This document shows, piece after piece, positions 26,473-34,305 of a stretch of 64,000 nt of DNA. A program made the translations under genes and the position numbers. Origin of the DNA: Gammaproteobacteria bacterium (GTDB lineage: Bacteria > Pseudomonadota > Gammaproteobacteria > Steroidobacterales > GCA-2729495); the NCBI GenBank assembly GCA_020851975.1, contig JADZBS010000025.1, positions 19,372 to 83,371 of the forward strand, written 5' to 3'. The stretch's first letter is position 1; every line of letters starts with the position of its first letter. Below the pieces are notes generated by a model. That model ran no database searches and had not been told where the DNA came from. It saw nothing but the letters and a program-made list of their open reading frames with translations.

Positions 26473-28101
26473 CTACCGCCGGGCACCGCGATAGGAGGCC
26501 ACCAGCCCGCGGCGGTCCACCTTGCCACGTTCGTTGCGCTGCAACTCCGGCATGACGTGAACCCTGCGCGGCAGCATGTACGACGGCAGGTGCTGGCCGA
26601 GGTGGGCCTGCAGCACGGCGACATCGACCTGCATGCCGCCGGCGGGCTCGACGAAGGCGACGATCTCCTCCTCGCCGCCCTCGTCGAGCGCGATGAAGAG
26701 CACGGCGGCATCGCTGACGCCCGGGAATGCCAGCACGCGGAAGCAGATCTCCTGCAGTTCGATGCGGTACCCCTGGAACTTGATCTGTTCGTCGGCGCGG
26801 GCGACGAACACGAGGTTGCCGGCCTCGTCGTAGCGGGCGAGGTCACCGGTGCGGTAGGCGACGTCGTTCGCGCCCGGTTGCAGCGGATTGGGAACGAAGC
26901 TAGCGGCCGTCGCCTGCGGATTGCGCCAGTAGCCGCTGGCGAGGCAGGTTCCCCGGATGTAGAGCTCGCCGATCCCGCCCACCTCGCCGGGGCCAACGGG
27001 CCGGCCCGCCTCGTCGAGGAGAAACATCCCGATGTTGTCGCAGGGCCTGCCGATCGGGATGACCTCGTCGGCGCTCGCCGGCACGGCCTCGATGTGGTGG
27101 ATGGCGCTGACGCCGGTCGCCTCGGTCGGCCCATAGGCGTTGTAGAAACGCGCACCGGGCGCACTCTCCATCCAGGCCACCAGGTACCGGGTGGGCAGCT
27201 TCTCGCCGGCAAACAGCACGTGGCGCAGGGAGGCGACGCTCGCCGGCTTCAGCGCCCTGGCTTTCACCACGTGGCTCAGCAGCGAGCTCACGCCCTTCCA
27301 GAGAGTGATCCGATGCCGTTCGATGAACGTCACCAGTGTTTTCGGGAAGAGGATCGTCAGCGGATCGGCCACGTACAGCGTGGCGCCGCTGGTGATCGTG
27401 GCAAAGATGTCGAACACCGACATGTCGAAGTGGAAGGGTGCCGTACCGAGTACGCGCGTCCCGGGTCCCATCTCCAGGTAGCCGACGGCCCACCGGCAGT
27501 AGTCCCACAGGGCCGCATGCGATACCGCCACGCCTTTCGGCTTGCCGGTGGAGCCCGACGTATACAGCAGGTAGGCGATGTCGGTGCTGATCAGGCTCAC
27601 GGCCGGTCGCGCAGCGGATGCCCGGCCGACATCCGCCCAGGTCAGGATCCGGCAGGGCACGGTGTCGCCGGCCGGGAGCGGCGGGGCGATGTCCGCATCG
27701 ATCACGAGCAGCGCGCGGCAGGCGACGGCGTCACGCCGGACGAGCCCGGCCACGGCCGCAAAGGCCTTGAGGTCGCAGACGATCGCGGCCGGTTCGCTGT
27801 CGGCACACAGATCCTGCAGACGGGCTTCGCCGATGGAGTCCGGCACCGGCACGTAGATGGCACCGAGCTTCAGCGTGCCGACGACGCCGGCCACGAAGCG
27901 CGAGCTGCGCGACAGGCAGAACAGGACCCGGTCCTGGCGGGCCACGCCGGCATCGGCGAGCAGGTTGGCGATCTGGCCCGATCGCTGGTCGAGGTCGCGG
28001 TAGGTCGTGACCCCGAGCGCGTTGCAGAAGGTCGCCGGCTGATCCGGGTGTGCGCCGGCCTGCGCTTCGATGGCCTGCGTGACGAGGTACGGTGCCGGCA
28101 T
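26473..28101 (-). CDS. Stand-alone amino acid adenylation enzyme (A-domain ligase)
   Basis: The 542-residue AMP-forming ligase has all main A-domain motifs: AYLLYTSGSTGKPKGVAVSH (A3), FHFDMSVFDIFATITSG (A4), FYNAYGPTEATG (A5), YRTGDLARYDEAG (A7), QIKFQGYRIELQEI (A8) and NERGKVDRRGL (A10). The FDMS aspartate is the residue that normally holds an alpha-amino group, so an amino acid substrate is likely. Aligning by hand to the PheA pocket gives D-M-F-K-L-A-A-G-V, which matches no code I know. The HVLFAGEKLPTRYL and GYRIELQEI blocks resemble DltA. It would load the ACP gene product encoded in the same operon. ACAD precedes it by 1 base. Confidence 0.9.
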   Translation of the reverse strand: MPAPYLVTQAIEAQAGAHPDQPATFCNALGVTTYRDLDQRSGQIANLLADAGVARQDRVLFCLSRSSRFVAGVVGTLKLGAIYVPVPDSIGEARLQDLCADSEPAAIVCDLKAFAAVAGLVRRDAVACRALLVIDADIAPPLPAGDTVPCRILTWADVGRASAARPAVSLISTDIAYLLYTSGSTGKPKGVAVSHAALWDYCRWAVGYLEMGPGTRVLGTAPFHFDMSVFDIFATITSGATLYVADPLTILFPKTLVTFIERHRITLWKGVSSLLSHVVKARALKPASVASLRHVLFAGEKLPTRYLVAWMESAPGARFYNAYGPTEATGVSAIHHIEAVPASADEVIPIGRPCDNIGMFLLDEAGRPVGPGEVGGIGELYIRGTCLASGYWRNPQATAASFVPNPLQPGANDVAYRTGDLARYDEAGNLVFVARADEQIKFQGYRIELQEICFRVLAFPGVSDAAVLFIALDEGGEEEIVAFVEPAGGMQVDVAVLQAHLGQHLPSYMLPRRVHVMPELQRNERGKVDRRGLVASYRGARR

Positions 28102-28102
28102 G

Positions 28103-29242
28103 TCAGAGGCCGCAGAACCGGGCGATGATGTTCTGCTGGATCTCCGTCGTGCCGGAGTAGATGGTGCCGGCCATGGCGTCGCGCAAGATGCCTTCCAGCG
28201 GGTATTCCTTCCTGGAGCCGTAGCCGCCGTGGATCTGCAGCCCGGCGATGGCCGCCTGGCGAAGGCGCTCGCTGATGAAGAGCTTGGCCATCGAGGCCTC
28301 GAAGGCAGCCATCCTGCCCTGGTCCTTGAGCCAGGCCGCCTTGTAGAGCATGAGCCGGCCGAGTTCGAGGTCTACCCGCATGTCGACGATCTTGTTGGCG
28401 ATTGCCTGGTACTTGCCGATCGCGCTGCCGAATTGCGTCCTGCCCTTCGCGTATTCGACCGACAGCTCGAAGACGTGGGCGATCCGGCCGAGATGCGTGG
28501 CGAACAGCAGCACGCGCTCCCAGGTCATCGCCTCGGAAAACATGCTGCTGCCCTGGCCCTTGCGCCCGAGCAGGTCGGCATCCGTCAGCGGGCAGTCGTC
28601 GAAGAACAACTCGCCGTTCTGCAGGCTCTCCAGTCCCATCTTCGCCATGGGGCGGCCCTTGCGCAGGCCACTGCGCCCGGCATCGACCACGAAGCAGGAC
28701 AGCTTCTGCAGGAAATTCGCTCCGGGGCTGGTCACCGCATAGACGAGGATCGCCCCGGCGATGGGCGCGTTGGAGATGAAGACCTTGGCGCCATTGAGCC
28801 GGTAGCCGCCGTCGACCGCCACGGCCGCCGTGCGGATGTCCCCGGTCGAGGAGCCCGCGTCCGGTTCCGTCATGGCCTGGGCCAGCACCAGTTCACCGCG
28901 GCAGGCAGCCGGCAGCAACCGGGCCTTCTGTGCGTCGGTGCCGTAGGCCTGGATCTGGAGGGCCGTGAGGATCTGCGTGACCAGCGCATGGACCAGGCCG
29001 TTGTCGGTGCAGGATGCCCCGAGCGCCTCCAGCACCATCGCGGTGGTCAGGCAGTCGTAGCCGAGGCCGCCGTACTCGGCGCCGATCGGCATGCCGGGAA
29101 TGCCCTGGTCACAGCACAGCCGCCACTTGTCCCACGGAAACTCACCCTCGCGTGGCGGACTCACCGCATTGAGGTGCTCGCGGCAGAAGCGCGTCACGGC
29201 TTCGACGAGAGCCTGCTGTTCGGTGGTGGTGGAGAAATCCAT
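28103..29242 (-). CDS. Acyl-CoA-dehydrogenase-like flavoprotein acting on a carrier-bound substrate
   Basis: The 379-residue flavoprotein has typical acyl-CoA dehydrogenase blocks: AQAMTEPDAGSST (FAD/substrate loop), LNGAKVFISNA, RTQFGSAIGKYQAIA and GGYGSRKEYPLEGILRDA. At the usual catalytic position (the YEGT motif of medium-chain enzymes) it has IYSGTTEIQ, so that Glu is absent. A Glu at residue 242, in MTWERVLLFATHLG, lines up with the base used by isovaleryl-CoA dehydrogenase and by prolyl-carrier oxidases such as PigA. With an ACP and an A-domain in the operon, it probably desaturates an ACP-bound acyl or amino-acyl group. The nature of the substrate is inferred. Confidence 0.88.
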   Translation of the reverse strand: MDFSTTTEQQALVEAVTRFCREHLNAVSPPREGEFPWDKWRLCCDQGIPGMPIGAEYGGLGYDCLTTAMVLEALGASCTDNGLVHALVTQILTALQIQAYGTDAQKARLLPAACRGELVLAQAMTEPDAGSSTGDIRTAAVAVDGGYRLNGAKVFISNAPIAGAILVYAVTSPGANFLQKLSCFVVDAGRSGLRKGRPMAKMGLESLQNGELFFDDCPLTDADLLGRKGQGSSMFSEAMTWERVLLFATHLGRIAHVFELSVEYAKGRTQFGSAIGKYQAIANKIVDMRVDLELGRLMLYKAAWLKDQGRMAAFEASMAKLFISERLRQAAIAGLQIHGGYGSRKEYPLEGILRDAMAGTIYSGTTEIQQNIIARFCGL

Positions 29243-29280
29243 GAGCTGCGCTGCGCGTGTCGTGCCGCTTCCGGGTCCGG

Positions 29281-30276
29281 CTACCGCCGGCCTGCCCGGG
29301 CGCTCGAGAAGGTCTCGAAGGCCGGCGTCCGGTCGAAGGTCACGTCGACGAAACCGGCTTCCTGCAGCAGCCGGCCGATCTCCGCCTTCTCGTAGCTCTT
29401 CCCCTCCTCGGTCAGCAGCAGCATCGTCAGGTTGAAGTAGAGCGAGGGCGGCGGACCCGTGCGCCCATCCTCGACGAACCAGTCGACGAGAATGATCCGC
29501 CCGCCGTCCTTCAGCGCGCGGCGGACCCTGCGGAACAGGGCCAGGTTCTGGTCCGGGGATTCCTGGTGAACGATGTTCGAGATGACCACTGCATCGAAGG
29601 CCGCCGCGCCGAAGTCGGTGTCGTGGAAATCCCCGTCGATGGTGGCGAAGCGGGCTCCATCGCCCTGTGCATCGACGACGGCCCTGGCGGCTGCATTGAT
29701 GTGCGGCCAGTCGGCCTGGGTCGCCGTCGCGCGGGGATTGGCTGCCAGCAGCGCGGCACCATACAGGCAGGAGCCGCCACCGCCGACGTCCAGCAGGGCG
29801 ACGGCACCCGTGTCGAGACCGAACCTGCGGATGGCCTCGGCCACGACCGGCCGGCCGTTCTTCGCGATCGCCGGCGTGAGCTGCGACCAGAACTCGAGGG
29901 TTTGCGGGCTGTCGATGGCGTACGGCGGCTTGCCGGATGCAACGTACTTGCCGATATCGAGGAAGATGCGCGTCCAGTGACGGAACAGGAACACGTGCTC
30001 GGCCCCGACGAAATCCGGCGAGTCACTGCAGAGCAGCTTCTCGGCCATCTTCGAGTTCTGGTAGCGCCCGTCGGCGACACTCCACAGGCGCATGCCGACC
30101 ATGCCGTCGGCGACGGCCTGACAGCCGCGCGGCGAGATGCCGGCTTTCGCGGCCAGTTCGCCGACAGTCGAAGGTCCGGCACGCAGCAGGTCGCACAGCC
30201 GGTGCTCGAGCGCCGCGATGAGGAGCGCATTCAGCCGCCCGCCTTCGAGTGCAATGGCCACCATGGAAGTATTCAT
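29281..30276 (-). CDS. SAM-dependent O-methyltransferase (plant-type, family 2)
   Basis: The 331-residue enzyme starts with a winged-helix dimerisation domain (about 1-90, LLIAALEHRLCDLLRAGP then TVGELAAKAGISPRGCQAV) and ends with a Rossmann methyltransferase domain. The SAM motif is VALLDVGGGGSCLYGAAL; DAVVISNIVHQESPDQN and GGRIILVDWFVEDG are typical of O-methyltransferases acting on secondary metabolites. It lies 12 bases downstream of the GNAT gene and 38 upstream of the flavoprotein gene, within the carrier-protein operon. It likely methylates an oxygen or nitrogen on the product. Confidence 0.87.
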   Translation of the reverse strand: MNTSMVAIALEGGRLNALLIAALEHRLCDLLRAGPSTVGELAAKAGISPRGCQAVADGMVGMRLWSVADGRYQNSKMAEKLLCSDSPDFVGAEHVFLFRHWTRIFLDIGKYVASGKPPYAIDSPQTLEFWSQLTPAIAKNGRPVVAEAIRRFGLDTGAVALLDVGGGGSCLYGAALLAANPRATATQADWPHINAAARAVVDAQGDGARFATIDGDFHDTDFGAAAFDAVVISNIVHQESPDQNLALFRRVRRALKDGGRIILVDWFVEDGRTGPPPSLYFNLTMLLLTEEGKSYEKAEIGRLLQEAGFVDVTFDRTPAFETFSSARAGRR

Positions 30277-30288
30277 GCAAAGATCCTG

Positions 30289-31062
30289 TCACCTGGCCGG
30301 CAGGCGGGGTGCTTCCATGCGGAACGCCTGCGCACCGGCCAACGGAATGTAATCGAACATCGGCACCGACGGCCGCCACGGCCGCAGCACCTTCGGATTG
30401 ACGAACCACCGCCCGCCGGCGAACCGCAGGCAGGACAGGAACGTCCACACGCTCACTTCCCGCAGCGACGTCCACCCGGTGCTGCTGTAGAGCCAGCGTG
30501 CCGGCACGTTGCCGCGCTCCACGCAGCCGTAGGCCTGCTCGTAGCGCTGCGCGCCGAGCCGCCCGAGAGCCAGGCGCAGGAGCTTCGTGGCCTGCTGGGA
30601 TCCTCGCGCCGCGGGGGAAACGTAGAAGTTGAACAGGTAGACATCCCTCCCGGTCAATGCGATCCGGAACTGTGCCAGTTCCGGTAGTGGCCGTTCCTGC
30701 TGGGCATCCACGTACCAGATGTAACCCGCCGGCTGCCCGGCCACGAACATGAACAGGACCCGACAGCCGTAGTCGTACAGCCCGGCCAGCGAATCGACCT
30801 GCCCGGGATTCACCGCGAGGAAAAACCCCCGGACGTCCTCGACCTCGCCGCGACCGAGGATCGAGAAACCGGTCGGCACCGCCGTCGCTGTCGTCGCGGC
30901 GTCAGGACCGAGGCGGCGACCGAGCACCAGTTCCTGCCTGTGGCTGCAGGCCGCGTGCAGCAGGGACCTGAGGTGCAGCCCCCTGGCGAGCCGCTCCAGG
31001 GCAGGCGACGACCTGACGAGGCGCTCCAGCCTCTTTTCCAACCGGGCGAAGAAACCTGCCAC
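30289..31062 (-). CDS. GNAT-like acyltransferase
   Basis: The 257-residue protein has an N-terminal helical extension (about 1-65) and a single GNAT-like domain: DSLAGLYDYGCRVLFMFVAG, AGYIWYVDAQ, VYLFNFYVSPAARGSQ (acyl-CoA loop) and GCVERGNVPARWLYSSTGW. Start is GTG at 31062. The gene lies between ACP and the methyltransferase and is co-oriented with them. It may transfer an acyl group from CoA or from the ACP to an amine or hydroxyl of the final product or glycan. No closer family is recognised. Confidence 0.7.
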   Translation of the reverse strand: MAGFFARLEKRLERLVRSSPALERLARGLHLRSLLHAACSHRQELVLGRRLGPDAATTATAVPTGFSILGRGEVEDVRGFFLAVNPGQVDSLAGLYDYGCRVLFMFVAGQPAGYIWYVDAQQERPLPELAQFRIALTGRDVYLFNFYVSPAARGSQQATKLLRLALGRLGAQRYEQAYGCVERGNVPARWLYSSTGWTSLREVSVWTFLSCLRFAGGRWFVNPKVLRPWRPSVPMFDYIPLAGAQAFRMEAPRLPAR

Positions 31063-31104
31063 GATCCGACCCGCCGGTTACTGCGTCCAGGCCTGCGCCC
31101 GGCG

Positions 31105-31341
31105 CTACTTCCCGTGCGATTGCACCAGCCTCGTCACCGTCGCGACGGTGGCGAAGTTTTCCGGTGTGATCGCGTCCGGATCTATCTCGACACCGAACTC
31201 GGCACTGATGAACTCCACGAGCTGCAGCATGGCGAGCGAATCGAGCACGCCCGAGTCGAGCAGGTCCTCCTCGGGCGACACCGGGCTGGCCCGGTCGGCA
31301 ATCGAATTGATGAACTGGATGATCTTCTGGTCGATGTCCAT
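31105..31341 (-). CDS. Acyl/peptidyl carrier protein
   Basis: The 78-residue four-helix carrier has the phosphopantetheine serine in LLDSGVLDSLAMLQLVEF (DSL motif). Its length and sequence are closer to small discrete carriers such as DltC than to the fatty acid AcpP, whose DSL segment reads ADSLDTVELV. It would carry the amino acid activated by the A-domain ligase as a thioester while the flavoprotein and methyltransferase act on it. It is the first gene of the operon. No phosphopantetheinyl transferase gene is in the window. Confidence 0.9.
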   Translation of the reverse strand: MDIDQKIIQFINSIADRASPVSPEEDLLDSGVLDSLAMLQLVEFISAEFGVEIDPDAITPENFATVATVTRLVQSHGK

Positions 31342-31428
31342 GCCGGTCCCGGCCCCCGATCACTTCTGATTTTTTTGATTATAGACTGCCGTCAACCGCA
31401 GCTGCCCGGCACCAGTTCGCGTTTGCCG

Positions 31429-32175
31429 TCAGCGGGTCCCTTCGAGGACCATGGTCTGGAGGGCATTGAAGTCCTCCGAGATCGCCGTGCCGTGCCGCTC
31501 GAGCCCCCGCAGGGCCTCGTGGCTGCTGCTGCCGATACCGGCCCGGATCACCCTGGTGAAACCCGCCTGCGACATCAGCTCCGCGAGGAAGTCACCGTCA
31601 TAGATGAACTGGTGCCCCCAGTCCCTCACGAAGCGGTTGAGCACGATGCTCGGGTGCCGGAGCTTCAGTCCCGGATAATTCACGCGGACGACGCGTTCGA
31701 GGTACGCGGCCTGGACCGGCGTCAGATCAGCCCCGGCAAAGTAATCGAGGAGGAAACGCAGGTCTGGCGTCGAGATCCGCAGCACGCCACCGGGTTTCAG
31801 GACGCGGTGACACTCGCCGAGATGATAGAGCGCCGCATCGAGCGTCACGTGCTCGATCAGGTGCTCGCTGTAGATGAAACCGAATAGGCCGTCGTCGAAC
31901 GGCATCGGCTCGGTGATGTCGAGGTGGATGATCCCGCGCTCGAGCCTCGGCAACAGGTCGGTATTGAGCCAGCCGTCGAGCTGCATCGGGCCGCTGCCGA
32001 TGTGCAGCATCGGCCGGTCGTGACTGGCGAGGTAACGGCCGATGACCGCTCGTCGTTGCCGGATCCAGCGGGCCCTGCGAACTTCGCCGACGACCATCCG
32101 CAGATCGCTCCTGACGGCTCGCGCGAGCCTGCGCACGAGGGGGGTTCTGACCGGTGCTGGTGCTGCAGTATTCAT
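31429..32175 (-). CDS. Class I SAM-dependent methyltransferase (type 11)
   Basis: This 248-residue protein has MLHIGSGPMQLDGWLNTDLL, HLDITEPMPFDDGLFGFIYS, SEHLIEHVTLDAALYHLGE and LKPGGVLRISTPDLRFLLDY, the standard motifs I-IV of a Methyltransf_11 domain. SEHLIEHV is common in glycan-locus methyltransferases. Start at 32175 (MNTAAPAP) has no clear ribosome site; an in-frame start at 32292 is possible but the added residues look unstructured. It lies 87 bases upstream of the ACP gene and may share its transcript. Substrate unknown. Confidence 0.8.
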   Translation of the reverse strand: MNTAAPAPVRTPLVRRLARAVRSDLRMVVGEVRRARWIRQRRAVIGRYLASHDRPMLHIGSGPMQLDGWLNTDLLPRLERGIIHLDITEPMPFDDGLFGFIYSEHLIEHVTLDAALYHLGECHRVLKPGGVLRISTPDLRFLLDYFAGADLTPVQAAYLERVVRVNYPGLKLRHPSIVLNRFVRDWGHQFIYDGDFLAELMSQAGFTRVIRAGIGSSSHEALRGLERHGTAISEDFNALQTMVLEGTR

Positions 32176-32455
32176 CGGTTCGTCACGACCTGCCGGCGGC
32201 GTGGGCGATGACCACGCCGGACGGCTTATGTCCTGCCTTTCGGCCGCATCATCGCGATCACCCGGCGCCGAATAATGCGACGCCGGTCTCAACGCGGGAT
32301 TTCCGGCTCCCTACCATTCTGGTGGGGCTGTCGGTTTGGTGGAATAATCCACGAAGTCGGCGTTGCGTTTTTCCTGCCAGGGACGGGCGGATGGGACCCA
32401 CACGGGGTGCCCCGGTCGCCGTCGCCTCGCAGTCCTGCGTGGAGGTGTCTTCATC

Positions 32456-33367
32456 ATGAAATTCCCGATGCGATTCCTGCTGGCGTCGCTGGCTGCCTGT
32501 GCAGCGCCCGGCCTGGCCCCGGCAGCCGTCCTCCTCGACGAATGCAGCGACATGCAGCCCGGCTGGGTCTTCTGCAGCAGCTTCCAGGAAGGCACGAAGG
32601 CCATCTGGGACGACTTCGACGGCAACCCGGACAGCACGAATCGCCTCATCGCGGACAGCGGTCCCTTCGGCCTCGCCGGCAACACGGTCATGCAGTTCAT
32701 CCCGCCCGCGGGGCGTACCACGGTGGACCTGATCAAGGTACTGCCGTCGACCTACGATTCCCTCTACGCCCGCTGGTACATCAAGTACGAGCCCGGCTTC
32801 GACCTCGGCGCACGCAATCACGGCGGCGGCCTGCACGCCGGCCAGCGTGGCCTGCTCGGTCATTCCGGTGTCAGGCCGAATGGCTCCGACTGGTACACGG
32901 CATGGATCGACTACAGCCTGTCGTCGCCCCACCGGCATCACATCTACACGTACTACGCCGGCATGGATTTCGACTGCGCCGACCCGAACGGCCGCTGCTG
33001 GGGTGACATCTTCCCGTACCCCAACAATCCGGTTCCCGCCATCGAGACCGACCGCTGGTACTGCGTGGAGCTGTACATGAACGGCGGCACGCCCACGCCG
33101 ACCAGCACCGGCGCCAGTGGACAGCTGGACTTCTGGGTCGATGGAGTCCATGCGGGCCCGTTCAACAACCTCTGGATGCGAACCACGGCCAACCTGAAGA
33201 TCAACATCCTCTGGCTGAGCCTGTTCCATCACGGTGAACATAGTACTGCCGGAATCCGCTACGACAACGTCGTCGTCAGCCAGAACCGCATCGGCTGTCC
33301 CCAGGTCGTCGATTGCCCGAACTGCCCGGCGCCTCCGACCAACCTGACGGTCCAGCCGGGGAGTTGA
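32456..33367 (+). CDS. Secreted polysaccharide-lyase/lectin-like protein
   Basis: The 303-residue protein has a signal peptide (MRFLLASLAACAAPGLAPAA, residues about 5-24) and a beta-rich body with several Trp/Tyr clusters (LYARWYIKYEPGFDLGARN, WYCVELYMNGG, QLDFWVDGVHAGPFNN, YDNVVVSQNRIGCPQ) that suggest a sugar-binding or lyase-like jelly-roll. The C-terminus ends CPAPPTNLTVQPGS, like the start of a fibronectin type III repeat that is cut short. GGAGG lies 10 bases before the ATG. It is one of two similar secreted proteins in this locus and probably binds, trims or releases the exported polymer. Confidence 0.72.
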   Translation: MKFPMRFLLASLAACAAPGLAPAAVLLDECSDMQPGWVFCSSFQEGTKAIWDDFDGNPDSTNRLIADSGPFGLAGNTVMQFIPPAGRTTVDLIKVLPSTYDSLYARWYIKYEPGFDLGARNHGGGLHAGQRGLLGHSGVRPNGSDWYTAWIDYSLSSPHRHHIYTYYAGMDFDCADPNGRCWGDIFPYPNNPVPAIETDRWYCVELYMNGGTPTPTSTGASGQLDFWVDGVHAGPFNNLWMRTTANLKINILWLSLFHHGEHSTAGIRYDNVVVSQNRIGCPQVVDCPNCPAPPTNLTVQPGS

Positions 33368-33398
33368 TCCCGCCGCCCGACCGCGCCCACCGGCGCCG

Positions 33399-34286
33399 TC
33401 AGCGGACATGGCGCAGCTGCCTCTTGACCCACTGCCGGAACTGCTTGGCGCGGATGCCATTGGTGATCGCCTGCACCCGCCGCGCCACGGGCCAGACCAG
33501 ACGCGGCCTGCCCTGGAGGTCTTCCGCGGCATAACCGAAGCTGCGCGCGAGTTCTGCGACCGCCGGATCGAGAACGAAGCCGTACGTCGCGTCCGAGCGC
33601 CATTTGCCGAGTGAGACGCGGTGCAGGCTGCTGGCGCCAACCACCGGCTCGATGCCGAGAAACCGGCAGATGCCGGCCATCACCGCCGGGTCCGTGACCA
33701 GGTCCTCGTAGCGGACCACGTACAGGCGGTCGCCGACCCGCCCCGCCAGTTCCCTCAGATTCGTGTAGGCCCGGCGCCAGTCGTGTTGCGCCCGTTCCGG
33801 CAGCGCGTTCCAGCGACGCCAGCTCGAGTACAGGGCATCCATCGGGTTCCTGACCAGGCCGATGAAGCGGCTCTCGATGCCCGTGTCCCGCTCGAACTCC
33901 AGCATGAGATCGAGCGACGACCGGCAATGCAGGTGATGTGGGGACTTGTCGAGAAACAAGGGTCCGTACTTGCGGCTGAGCCGCTGCCAGGCATCGAAGA
34001 TCGACGACCGGCTCACGTCGGCAGGCAGCGAATACCCGTCGAGATTCCAGCTGAGGAAGGCCTGCAGGTCCTCGCAGGCCCTCGCGCGGGAGAACGGCAG
34101 CTCGCTCATGTACATCGTCGCCTGCGGCATGCCGAGCACCGCCGCCGCCGTGTTCCAGAACAGGGTCTCGTTCTCCCGATGCCTCGTGTACGGCACCGTA
34201 TGCAGGCCCGGCGCCTTCAGCAGTTCCCGCTGCAGGACACTCGACCCGGTGGACTTGTCGGACAGGATGTAAACGATCGTGGTCAT
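33399..34286 (-). CDS. Sulfotransferase
   Basis: The 295-residue enzyme has an N-terminal strand-loop LSDKSTGSSVLQREL in place of the PAPS 5'-phosphosulfate loop, IGLVRNPMDALYSSWRRW as the 3'-phosphate motif, and LYVVRYEDLVTDPAVMAGI. These are in family order. It probably sulfates a sugar hydroxyl of the surface polymer (or a small molecule) with PAPS; PAPS-making genes are not in the window. The gene is 20 bases downstream of the PaaK-like gene and is the last of the leftward glycan operon. Convergent with the secreted protein gene. Confidence 0.87.
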   Translation of the reverse strand: MTTIVYILSDKSTGSSVLQRELLKAPGLHTVPYTRHRENETLFWNTAAAVLGMPQATMYMSELPFSRARACEDLQAFLSWNLDGYSLPADVSRSSIFDAWQRLSRKYGPLFLDKSPHHLHCRSSLDLMLEFERDTGIESRFIGLVRNPMDALYSSWRRWNALPERAQHDWRRAYTNLRELAGRVGDRLYVVRYEDLVTDPAVMAGICRFLGIEPVVGASSLHRVSLGKWRSDATYGFVLDPAVAELARSFGYAAEDLQGRPRLVWPVARRVQAITNGIRAKQFRQWVKRQLRHVR

Positions 34287-34305
34287 GCGCTGGTACGGCC
34301 TGTCG

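Noticed and set aside
26473..28101. Proline-specific A-domain of a pyrrole pathway
   Set aside because: The pocket code read by hand (D-M-F-K-L-A-A-G-V) does not match the proline codes; the A-ACAD-carrier trio is kept as an analogy only.
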